From positions 1 to 6,671 of the forward strand of contig DHMB01000027.1 of NCBI GenBank assembly GCA_002405565.1: DNA of 6,671 nucleotides. The letters are read 5' to 3'. The stretch is from Clostridiales bacterium UBA4653. Its GTDB lineage: Bacteria > Bacillota > Clostridia > Oscillospirales > CAG-272. The notes below the pieces were generated by a model. That model had not been told where the DNA came from and ran no database searches. It saw only the letters and a list, made by a program, of their open reading frames with translations. Position 1 is the stretch's first letter; the number at the start of each line of letters is the position of its first letter. This document shows, piece after piece, positions 1 through 5,467 of the stretch. Position numbers and translations under genes: made by a program.

Positions 1-704
1 ATTTTGACGAGATATGGGTCATTGCCCGCAGGCTTGACCGCCTTGAAGAGCTGAAAGGCAAGACGCGCGCGCAGATAAGACCGATTTCTCTCGACCTTAC
101 GAAGAAGGAAAGCATAGAGACATACGGAAAAATGCTTGAAGAGGAAAAGCCGGAGGTTGAGGTGCTTGTAAACGCCGGAGGCTTCGGCAAATTTGCCGCA
201 ACGACGGATATGCCTCTTGAAACATATTATCAGATGATAGAACTGAATGACATGGCGCTTGTCGGCATGACATACAAATCGATTCCTTATATGAAAAAGG
301 GAAGCCAGATATATGAAATGGGTTCGCTTTCCGCTTTCCAGCCTGTGCCTTATATAAACGTTTACGCCGCAAGCAAGGCGTTTGTGCTCAGCTTCTCGCA
401 GGGGCTTGCCGCAGAGCTTGCGCCGAAGGAAATTGACGTTATGGCTGTTTGCCCGTTCTGGGTAAAGACGGAGTTTTTTGACCATGCCGTCGAGGATGAT
501 TCCGTCATAACTTATTACAGCCATTATTACACGGCAGAGCAGGTTGTCAGTCGTGCGATAAAGGATATGAAAAAGCATAAAAAGGTTTCGGTCTGCGGCT
601 CCGCGGCAAGACTTCAGGTGTTTGCTGTCAAACATCTTTCGCATAACTTTGTTATGAAAACGTGGTGCCGTCAGCAGAAAAAGCCTTACGGGAGAAAGAA
701 ATAA
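1..704 (+). CDS. Short-chain dehydrogenase/reductase (SDR), 5' end outside the window
   Basis: The reading frame is open from the window edge (first full codon at position 3) to TAA at 702-704, giving 233 visible residues. It is a classical SDR, a cytosolic NAD(P)-dependent oxidoreductase. Visible in order: an early strand with IARR followed by RLEEL, where the arginines after the second strand hint at NADP preference (inference); NAGG at visible residues 57-60; catalytic Asn82, Ser108 (MGSLSA), Tyr121 and Lys125 (YAASK). The Ser-Tyr spacing of 13 and Tyr-Lys spacing of 4 are canonical. CPFWVKTEF takes the place of the usual PG..T segment after strand 6. The N-terminal TGxxxGxG nucleotide loop must lie upstream of the window. 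The C-terminus is basic (QQKKPYGRKK). The substrate cannot be told from sequence. An acetyltransferase gene follows with a one-base overlap. Confidence 0.9.
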   Translation, partial: FDEIWVIARRLDRLEELKGKTRAQIRPISLDLTKKESIETYGKMLEEEKPEVEVLVNAGGFGKFAATTDMPLETYYQMIELNDMALVGMTYKSIPYMKKGSQIYEMGSLSAFQPVPYINVYAASKAFVLSFSQGLAAELAPKEIDVMAVCPFWVKTEFFDHAVEDDSVITYYSHYYTAEQVVSRAIKDMKKHKKVSVCGSAARLQVFAVKHLSHNFVMKTWCRQQKKPYGRKK

Positions 705-1252
705 TGAGATTTGAAAAGACTGTTACTTTGAAGGACGGTCGCAGTTGTGTTTTGAAAAATGCAACCGCCGCCGACGCCGAAGAGGTTTGCAGAACGTTCC
801 GCCTGACGCACAGCGAGACGGACTTCCTGCTTTCCTATCCGGATGAAAATATTATGGAAATCGAAATGGAAAAAATTTATCTTTCCTCAAAGGAAGAAAG
901 CGACAGGGAGATAGAGATATGCGCCTTTATCGACGGCAGGATCGTCGGAACGGCTGGGATTGACGCCGTTGGCAGAAAGGAAAAAGTCAGTCATCGCGCG
1001 GAGTTCGGGATAAGCGTTGAAAAGGCTTATTGGGGACTCGGAATCGGCAGGGCGCTTGCGGAAGCGTGCATAGAGTGCGCAAATATCGCCGGATATGAGC
1101 AGCTTGAACTGGACGTCGTATCTGACAATGTCGCCGCTATGAACCTTTATAAAAGCCTTGGATTTGTCGAGTACGGAAGAAACCCGAAGGGGTTCCGTTC
1201 GCGCCTGACCGGATGGCAGGAGCTTGTTTTAATGCTTTTGCCGCTGAAATAG
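704..1252 (+). CDS. GNAT family N-acetyltransferase
   Basis: Protein of 182 aa that probably transfers acetyl from acetyl-CoA to an amine; the substrate is unknown. The fold is read from an N-terminal strand (VLKNATAADAEEV, residues 16-28), a central strand with FIDGRIVGTAGI (75-86), motif A FGISVEKAYWGLGIGRAL (101-118) containing the acetyl-CoA pyrophosphate loop G-x-G-x-G, and motif B with NVAAMNLYKSLGF (142-154). The usual Arg/Gln at the start of the pyrophosphate loop is Trp110 here, but the glycines are kept. I chose ATG at 704 because GGGAG at 690-694 sits well placed upstream and because its A is also the last base of the SDR stop codon (TAATG), a typical coupled start. An in-frame ATG at 662 lies inside the SDR gene, lacks a good SD, and would add 14 residues with no family match. 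The gene ends 8 bases before a terminator hairpin. Confidence 0.9.
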   Translation: MRFEKTVTLKDGRSCVLKNATAADAEEVCRTFRLTHSETDFLLSYPDENIMEIEMEKIYLSSKEESDREIEICAFIDGRIVGTAGIDAVGRKEKVSHRAEFGISVEKAYWGLGIGRALAEACIECANIAGYEQLELDVVSDNVAAMNLYKSLGFVEYGRNPKGFRSRLTGWQELVLMLLPLK

Positions 1253-1260
1253 AGGAAAAT

Positions 1261-1290
1261 AAAAATCCCGCACGCAAGTGCGGGATTTTT
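1261..1290. terminator. Bidirectional intrinsic terminator between the GNAT gene and tRNA-Thr
   Basis: A perfect 13-bp inverted repeat: AAAAATCCCGCAC at 1261-1273, loop GCAA at 1274-1277, GTGCGGGATTTTT at 1278-1290. On the plus strand the loop is a GNRA tetraloop and five T residues end the stem, closing the SDR-GNAT operon. On the minus strand the stem is followed by TTTTTATTTT, a stronger U-tract, closing the tRNA transcript. The two genes converge on it and share it. Its last base (1290) is also the A of the tRNA CCA end. Confidence 0.93.
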
Positions 1291-1365
1291 GGAGCTACTA
1301 GCCGGATTCGGACCGGCGACCTCGTCCTTACCAAGGACGCGCTCTGCCAACTGAGCCATAGTAGC
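1290..1365 (-). tRNA. tRNA-Thr, anticodon GGT, CCA encoded
   Basis: A complete 76-nt cloverleaf on the minus strand. Acceptor GCTACTA pairs with TAGTAGC; D-arm GCTC/GAGC has loop AGTTGGCA; anticodon stem CGTCC/GGACG has loop TTGGTAA, giving anticodon GGT at plus-strand 1330-1332 and reading ACC/ACU threonine codons. The variable loop is AGGTC and the T-stem is GCCGG/CCGGC. The G1-C72 and C2-G71 pairs suit threonyl-tRNA synthetase. The discriminator base is T73 and CCA is genome-encoded. One oddity: the T-loop reads TCCGAAT, so position 55 is C rather than the near-universal T (pseudouridine 55). The gene has its own consensus promoter just upstream and ends directly at a terminator hairpin, so it is a single-gene transcript. 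Confidence 0.96.
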
Positions 1366-1377
1366 ATCGCGAATGTT

Positions 1378-1406
1378 ATTATAACAAAACCTTTTCGATT
1401 TGTCAA
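1378..1406 (-). promoter_or_regulatory. Consensus sigma-A promoter of tRNA-Thr
   Basis: On the minus strand there is an exact -35 TTGACA (plus coordinates 1401-1406), a 17-bp spacer and an exact -10 TATAAT (1378-1383). Transcription should start near 1371, leaving only about five or six bases of 5' leader for RNase P to remove before the tRNA at 1365. A perfect 12/12 promoter suits strong constitutive tRNA expression. The -35 faces the polA -35 across seven bases. Confidence 0.93.
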
Positions 1407-1413
1407 GATTTTG

Positions 1414-1442
1414 TTTGCAAATAATAAAAAATGTGATATACT
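1414..1442 (+). promoter_or_regulatory. Probable sigma-A promoter of polA (extended -10)
   Basis: -10 TATACT (1437-1442) is preceded by TGA, giving the extended -10 pattern TGnTATACT. A weak -35 TTTGCA (1414-1419; four of six matches) lies 17 bases upstream. A start near 1449 would give a polA leader of about 28 nt, with SD AGAGGA at 1461-1466 ten bases before the ATG. The strong extended -10 probably compensates for the poor -35 and fits moderate polA expression. Confidence 0.75.
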
Positions 1443-1476
1443 ATGCTTAACAATCGGAAAAGAGGACTGAAGCGAT

Positions 1477-3993
1477 ATGAAGAAAATGCTTTGCGTTGAC
1501 GGAAACTCGATAATAAACCGCGCATATTACGGTGTCCGCGGGCTGACCGCAAGGGACGGCACGCCGACAAACGCAATTTATGGGATGATAAATATAATTT
1601 CAAAGCACGTAGCGGAGATAGAGCCCGATTATTTTGTCGTTGCCTTCGATGTTCACGCGCCGACGTTCCGCCATAAAATGTTTGCGGAATACAAAGCCGG
1701 CAGGCACGCGACCCCGCCAGACCTGCTTTCGCAGTTTGCCCCCGCAAAGGAATGTCTGCGGGCTATGGGCGCGCATTGCGTTGAGCTTTCGGGCTACGAA
1801 GCGGACGACATCCTTGGCACCTATTCACGCATATGCGGCGAAAATGATGTTATGACATATATCGTCACGGGTGACAGAGACTCTCTCCAGCTCATAAACG
1901 AAAACACAACCGTTTTGCTTGCGACGACGGGAGAATCCGTAAAATACGATACGGAGGCATTCCGCGCAAAATACGGCGTTGACCCTTCGCAGTTTGTAGA
2001 TATGAAGGCGCTGATGGGCGATAGCTCGGATAACATCCCCGGCGCTGCCGGCATAGGCGAAAAAACGGCGGGAAAGCTGATTGCCGAATATGGAGATATA
2101 GACAATCTTTATGAAAATCTTTCCTCCGGAAGCGCGTCGACGAATACAATGACAAAGCTGATTGCGAGCAAGGAAAACGTATATCTTTCCCGCGAGCTTG
2201 CAAGGATAGACAAAAACGTTCCGTCGCTGCCCGCTCTTTGCGATGTTGAATACAAGGGCGTTGACAGCGCGGCGCTTTATGATATGTTCCGAAAGCTCGA
2301 TTTTTCGGGCTTTATAAAGCGTTTCGGACTCGGAGAGACGGCGGAGGTCGCGGACAAAGCTCCGGAGGTGCCGGAAGTAAAAGAGGCGAGCGCGGGCGAC
2401 GTTGACCGGAGCACGGTGTACGGTTGCTCAATAGATTTTGAAAACGACAGGATATACCTTTCGTGCGATGAAAAATTGCTTTGTATAAACGGAATTGCGC
2501 AAAGCAAAAACCTTCTTTGCGGCGGGGCAAGGCTTGTTTGCTATGACGTAAAGGATTACAGAAATTTACTCGAAAAATACAGTATCGACTTTTCTTCCTG
2601 CATAGATGACGTAATGCTTATGGGCTACGTCTGCATGGGCGGGGCTGGCGACACATCGCTTGCCAAGCTTGTTTCAAGATATCTTTGTGCGGAAGTAAGC
2701 GACACGGCGTCGGAAGCGCACTATATATCTGCACTTTACGGTGTTTTTGTCGCCGAGCTTGAAAAAACAGGGCAGATGAAGCTCTATAAGGAGACGGAAT
2801 TCCCGCTTGCGAGAGTGCTTTATAAAATGGAGAGCGAGGGATTCAAGGTCGATACTGAGAAGCTCGCGGAGTTTTCGTCCGTACTCGGAGAGGCTCAAAG
2901 ACAGCTTGCCGAGCAGGTATATATGCTTGCCGGCACGGAATTCAATATAAATTCACCGAAGCAGCTCGGAGAGGTTCTCTTTGAGAAAATGCATTTGCCG
3001 ACGGGAAAAAAGACGAAGAGCGGGTATTCGACAAGCGCCGAGGTGCTTGAGTCGCTACGCCCGTTTTCTCCCGTCATAGACTATATTCTCGAATACCGCG
3101 CGGACGGAAAGCTGAAAAGCACCTATGCGGACGGGCTTATTGAAGCGGCAGACGAAAACGGCAGAGTTCATACCAGATTCAAGCAGGCTGTTACGGCAAC
3201 GGGCAGGCTTTCCTCGGCTGAACCGAACCTCCAGAACATTCCGATAAAAACCGAGCTCGGCAGGGAATTCCGCAAATTTTTCGTCCCGACGAGCGAGGGA
3301 AGAGTTCTTATCGACGCGGACTATTCGCAGATAGAGTTGCGCCTGCTCTGCGCTGTTTCGGGCGACGAAAATATGCGGGAAGCATTTCTTTCCGGCTTTG
3401 ACATTCATTCGTCGACGGCAATGAAGATGTTCGGAGTTTCAAAGGACGAAGTAACAATTGAAATGCGCAAGAAGGCGAAAGCCGTCAACTTCGGAATAAT
3501 GTACGGCATGGGAGAGTTTTCTCTCGCGGCTGACCTGCACACGAGTCGCAGACAGGCGGCGGAATATATAGAAAGCTATCTTCAGTCATATCCGAAGATA
3601 AAACAGTATCTTTCCGACGTGGTTGAAGAAGCCAAGCGTGACGGCTATGTAACGACGCTGTTCGGTCGTCGCAGATATATTCCGGAGCTTAAATCGCACA
3701 GAAAGAACGAGATTGCTTTTGGGGAAAGAGTTGCGATGAACAGCCCGATTCAGGGCGCGGCGGCGGACATCATAAAAATGGCAATGGTCGCCGTTGACAA
3801 ACGGCTGAAAGAGGAACAGCTTGACGCAAGACTTATTTTGCAGGTTCACGACGAGCTTATCGTCGAAGCGGCGGAGAGCTGTGCGGACAGAGCCGAGCAG
3901 ATACTGAAATACGAAATGGAGCATGCGGCGTCGCTTTCCGTGCCGCTGACCGTTGAAATTTCGCAGGGTCGGAGCTGGTATGAAGCGCATTGA
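1477..3993 (+). CDS. polA: DNA polymerase I
   Basis: 838 aa, cytoplasmic; fills gaps and removes RNA primers at Okazaki fragments and repair sites. The 5' nuclease (FEN) domain is residues 1-285: VDGNS (Asp8), AFD (Asp58), YEADD (Glu108, Asp110, Asp111), TGDRD (Asp133, Asp135), GDSSDNIPG (Asp182, Asp185), then the helix-hairpin-helix GAAGIGEKTAGKL. An acidic linker spans 286-310. Residues 311-430 are the 3'-5' exonuclease-like domain, which lacks the DxE pair and the YxxxD motif and is probably inactive. The polymerase domain is 436-838: TGRLSSAEPNLQNIPI (575-590), motif A DYSQIELR (Asp615), motif B R664...K668...F672 (O-helix), motif C HDE (791-793). Phe672 corresponds to E. coli Phe762. It is shorter than E. 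coli Pol I (928 aa), mainly in the middle domain. SD AGAGGA at 1461-1466 supports the start. It has its own promoter and terminator. Confidence 0.98.
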   Translation: MKKMLCVDGNSIINRAYYGVRGLTARDGTPTNAIYGMINIISKHVAEIEPDYFVVAFDVHAPTFRHKMFAEYKAGRHATPPDLLSQFAPAKECLRAMGAHCVELSGYEADDILGTYSRICGENDVMTYIVTGDRDSLQLINENTTVLLATTGESVKYDTEAFRAKYGVDPSQFVDMKALMGDSSDNIPGAAGIGEKTAGKLIAEYGDIDNLYENLSSGSASTNTMTKLIASKENVYLSRELARIDKNVPSLPALCDVEYKGVDSAALYDMFRKLDFSGFIKRFGLGETAEVADKAPEVPEVKEASAGDVDRSTVYGCSIDFENDRIYLSCDEKLLCINGIAQSKNLLCGGARLVCYDVKDYRNLLEKYSIDFSSCIDDVMLMGYVCMGGAGDTSLAKLVSRYLCAEVSDTASEAHYISALYGVFVAELEKTGQMKLYKETEFPLARVLYKMESEGFKVDTEKLAEFSSVLGEAQRQLAEQVYMLAGTEFNINSPKQLGEVLFEKMHLPTGKKTKSGYSTSAEVLESLRPFSPVIDYILEYRADGKLKSTYADGLIEAADENGRVHTRFKQAVTATGRLSSAEPNLQNIPIKTELGREFRKFFVPTSEGRVLIDADYSQIELRLLCAVSGDENMREAFLSGFDIHSSTAMKMFGVSKDEVTIEMRKKAKAVNFGIMYGMGEFSLAADLHTSRRQAAEYIESYLQSYPKIKQYLSDVVEEAKRDGYVTTLFGRRRYIPELKSHRKNEIAFGERVAMNSPIQGAAADIIKMAMVAVDKRLKEEQLDARLILQVHDELIVEAAESCADRAEQILKYEMEHAASLSVPLTVEISQGRSWYEAH

Positions 3994-4006
3994 CGAATAA
4001 AAACAC

Positions 4007-4042
4007 AAATCACCTCAAACAATAGCTTTGAGGTGATTTTTT
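4007..4042 (+). terminator. polA terminator hairpin containing the SD of the next gene
   Basis: A perfect 13-bp stem: AAATCACCTCAAA at 4007-4019 pairs with TTTGAGGTGATTT at 4027-4039 around a 7-nt loop (4020-4026). Six T residues (4037-4042) run directly into the ATG at 4043. It starts 13 bases after the polA stop, so it works as the polA intrinsic terminator. The 3' arm carries GAGGTGAT (4030-4037), an eight-base match to the 16S anti-SD complement, seven bases before the lipoprotein start codon. When the hairpin forms, this ribosome binding site is fully paired. Confidence 0.85.
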
Positions 4043-4486
4043 ATGAAAAAAATAGTTATAACCGCGCTTGCCGCGGCGCTTATTCTTTGCTCCTGCGGCG
4101 AGATGAAAAATATATCTTTTTCCGAAATGTCGTCAGAGATAAAAAGCGCGTCCGAAAGGGAGCTTGCGGATAAAGATATAAAAGAAGACGATTGCTATAT
4201 CATCGGCATTTCCGAAAAAACTTATAAAAGCTGTGTTGAAAGCGCGGCTGTGTTTTCTCCGGCGTTTTCTTCGGACGGGTTTGAAATAATATTGATAAAG
4301 GCGAAAACGTCAATCGACGCGGAACGGCTGTGCGCTGAAATGAAGAGCAATTATGAGCCCGCTCCGTGTGACCCCGCGGAAAATACCGAATTTCTTTATT
4401 ACAGGGATTACGTTCTCTTCACAAAGGGCGGACTTTCGGATATGGACAGAGTCTCTGCCGCCTTTCTCGGACTTCTCAAAAAATAA
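4043..4486 (+). CDS. Small putative lipoprotein, possibly DUF4358-like
   Basis: 147 aa. The N-terminus is a lipoprotein signal: KK, a hydrophobic core (IVITALAAALIL) and lipobox LCSC with the lipidated cysteine at Cys18, followed by Gly19. The mature protein should be anchored to the outer face of the membrane. The remainder (about 129 aa) is soluble, with a segment ADKDIKEDDCYIIG, then an alternating strand/helix stretch FEIILIKAKTSIDAERLCAEMKSNYEP (about 81-107) and YYRDYVLFTKG near residues 119-129. This layout resembles the clostridial lipoprotein family DUF4358, a recollection of pattern and not a search result. No catalytic motif is seen, and the function is unknown. Expression is intriguing: no promoter was recognised between polA and this gene, and its strong SD lies inside the polA terminator stem. 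No clear terminator follows. Confidence 0.85.
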   Translation: MKKIVITALAAALILCSCGEMKNISFSEMSSEIKSASERELADKDIKEDDCYIIGISEKTYKSCVESAAVFSPAFSSDGFEIILIKAKTSIDAERLCAEMKSNYEPAPCDPAENTEFLYYRDYVLFTKGGLSDMDRVSAAFLGLLKK

Positions 4487-4525
4487 TGCCTGCGTAAAAA
4501 ACACATATAAATTTGTCTCTTTCTA

Positions 4526-4554
4526 TTGAATTATACGTTTTTTAGTGATATAAT
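4526..4554 (+). promoter_or_regulatory. Strong sigma-A promoter for the folT-araC-HAD operon
   Basis: -35 TTGAAT (4526-4531; five of six), 17-bp spacer, exact -10 TATAAT (4549-4554) with TG one base upstream (4546-4547), an extended -10. The predicted start is near 4561. It lies in an AT-rich stretch that changes sharply to GC-rich leader sequence after about 4571. No repressor operator palindrome was seen around it. Confidence 0.88.
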
Positions 4555-4560
4555 CATTCT

Positions 4561-4730
4561 GATATATTATGGACATCGCGAAGCGCGCCGCAAAGCGGGG
4601 CAATCGACTGATTGTCGCCGCCGGTATTCTGAAAACTGCAAAGCGGCGCGTTTCCGTTACCGCGGGGAACGGCGGGTGTTTCCGCGCCTTTGCTCGCGGC
4701 AGAGCAATTACAGTGAAAGGGGGAAAACGA
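4561..4730 (+). promoter_or_regulatory. Structured 5' leader of folT, candidate riboswitch of unrecognised class
   Basis: About 170 nt of GC-rich untranslated leader. Hand pairing gives P1, 12 bp, 4580-4591 with 4643-4654 (one G-U). It encloses a three-way junction: AAA, then P2 4595-4605/4610-4621 (11 bp with one bulged G and one G-U, loop GACT), no linker, then P3 4622-4625/4635-4638 (4 bp, loop ATTCTGAAA), then CAAA. Downstream are CCGTT/AACGG (4654-4658/4668-4672), the overlapping alternative GGCGG/CCGC with CC (4671-4675/4682-4688), and hairpin TTGCTC/GAGCAA (4690-4695/4702-4707). The SD AAAGGGGG (4716-4723) can pair with CCTTT (4687-4691). No U-tract terminator is present, so control, if any, would be at translation. 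The gene class suggests a folate-type ligand, but the canonical THF riboswitch motifs (GAGUAG, GCAUCCGCU-like 3' segment) are absent. No TPP, FMN, cobalamin or ZTP signature was seen. Confidence 0.55.
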
Positions 4731-5447
4731 ATGAATACGCAGGGCTCGTCTTTTGAGTGTTTTCCGTCTCCGTTTCATAGGGACTACTGGAAGCATGCGG
4801 TCTCCGAATTCGGAAATCCGAGAACGATAATAATAGCCGCTATGATAACGGCTCTCCGGATAATTCTGAGAAGTCTCAGTATTCCGCTTATACCGAACGC
4901 GCTTTATATATCGGTCGGATTTTTTGCAAATGCGCTCGGCTCTATGATATACGGCCCGCTCGTCGGGCTTGCAAGCGGAGCGATAAGCGATACGCTCGGC
5001 GCGTTTCTTTTCCCGCACGGAGATTATTTTTTCCCGTACATACTGATTGCCATGTCGAGCTCGTTTGTTTTCGGTCTCTTCTTTTACAGAGCAAGGCTTT
5101 CTGTCGGAAGGGTGATACTTGCGAGGTTTACCGTTGTGCTTGTGTGCAACATAATTCTCACGCCGGTTATAATGCGTTGGTATTATGCGTATTTCGGGAT
5201 TGATTCAACCTATAAATTTTTCACATTGGCAAGAACTTTGAAAAATGCGGCGCTTCTGCCTGCGGAGGCATTGCTTCTGTCACTGTTCCTGTTTGCAATC
5301 GTCCCGTTCACTGCGCGTATGAAGCTGACGGCGCATGCCGGTTCCGAACGGAAGTTCACGCGCGCAAACATAATCACGCTTGTGGTGTTGACTGTCATTT
5401 CCGCAGTCGCGGTCTACTTCTACTACGTATTCTACATAGCGAAATAA
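4731..5447 (+). CDS. folT: ECF transporter S component, folate family (FolT-like)
   Basis: 238 aa integral membrane protein. S components bind a vitamin and join a shared EcfA-EcfA'-EcfT energising module, not encoded here, to import it. Family assignment rests on the block ISVGFFANALGSMIYGPLVGL (60-80), GAISDTLGAFLFPHGDYFFPY (83-103) and the late RTLKNAALLP (168-177), which match my knowledge of folate-family S components; the exact substrate is inference. The first membrane helix (about 32-48) contains AxxxA (Ala37, Ala41), typical of the EcfT contact. Membrane segments are near 32-48, 57-73, 75-93, 100-119, 128-149, 172-194 and 212-236, one more than the usual six. The N-terminal 30 residues are hydrophilic and probably cytoplasmic. 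The start at 4731 has SD AAAGGGGG seven bases upstream. The frame stays open to an ATG at 4569, but that codon has no SD, lies about 8 nt from the predicted transcript start and would add an Arg/Lys-rich 54-residue tail. Confidence 0.85.
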   Translation: MNTQGSSFECFPSPFHRDYWKHAVSEFGNPRTIIIAAMITALRIILRSLSIPLIPNALYISVGFFANALGSMIYGPLVGLASGAISDTLGAFLFPHGDYFFPYILIAMSSSFVFGLFFYRARLSVGRVILARFTVVLVCNIILTPVIMRWYYAYFGIDSTYKFFTLARTLKNAALLPAEALLLSLFLFAIVPFTARMKLTAHAGSERKFTRANIITLVVLTVISAVAVYFYYVFYIAK

Positions 5448-5455
5448 ATAAAAAC

Positions 5456-5460
5456 GGAGG
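5456..5460 (+). promoter_or_regulatory. Ribosome binding site that points to a TTG start for the AraC gene
   Basis: GGAGG lies 9 bases after the folT stop codon. Only one base separates it from the ATG at 5462, too close for normal initiation, whereas the in-frame TTG at 5468 is seven bases away, the ideal spacing. The site therefore selects TTG 5468. The short folT-araC gap has no promoter or terminator, so the two genes are co-transcribed. Confidence 0.75.
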
Positions 5461-5467
5461 AATGAAT

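Noticed and set aside
662..703. Upstream ATG 662 as the GNAT start
   Set aside because: It lies within the SDR coding sequence, has no good SD, and adds residues not matching the family; ATG 704 has SD GGGAG and stop-start overlap.
1213..1470. Plus-strand open frame running through the tRNA and terminator
   Set aside because: It crosses a terminator and an antisense tRNA, lacks an SD and resembles nothing; chance frame.
3586..4008. Minus-strand open frames opposite polA, including a 140-codon one
   Set aside because: They are shadows of the GC-biased polA codons, show odd composition and have no promoter or SD; the polA frame is certain.
3990..4023. Promoter for the lipoprotein gene starting with TTGACG at the polA stop
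   Set aside because: The -35-like hexamer is good, but no acceptable -10 occurs at 16-18 bp; the nearest AACAAT is about 22 bp away.
4494..4543. Terminator after the lipoprotein gene (TAAAAAAC with GTTTTTTA)
   Set aside because: The arms are AT-only, eight bases long and separated by more than 30 bases overlapping the next promoter; not a credible intrinsic terminator.
4654..4672. T-box-like element (TTACCGCGG resembles part of GGUACCGCG)
   Set aside because: The AGGGUGG half is missing, the upstream stretch is too short for a T-box stem I, and no terminator/antiterminator pair follows.
4569..4730. In-frame N-terminal extension of FolT from ATG 4569
   Set aside because: No SD precedes 4569, it lies about 8 nt from the predicted transcription start, its translation is Arg/Lys/Ala-rich with no family match, and the region forms long RNA stems. 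A leaderless-like start remains a remote possibility.
4561..4730. Canonical THF riboswitch upstream of folT
   Set aside because: It was expected from the gene family, but GAGUAG, the GCGUUAAG-type segment, ACGAA and the GCAUCCGCU-like 3' strand are not found. A diverged form cannot be excluded by eye.
4526..4756. Plus-strand open frame overlapping the folT promoter and leader
   Set aside because: It begins inside the -35/-10 region, so its start could not be transcribed from that promoter, and its translation is low-complexity basic sequence.
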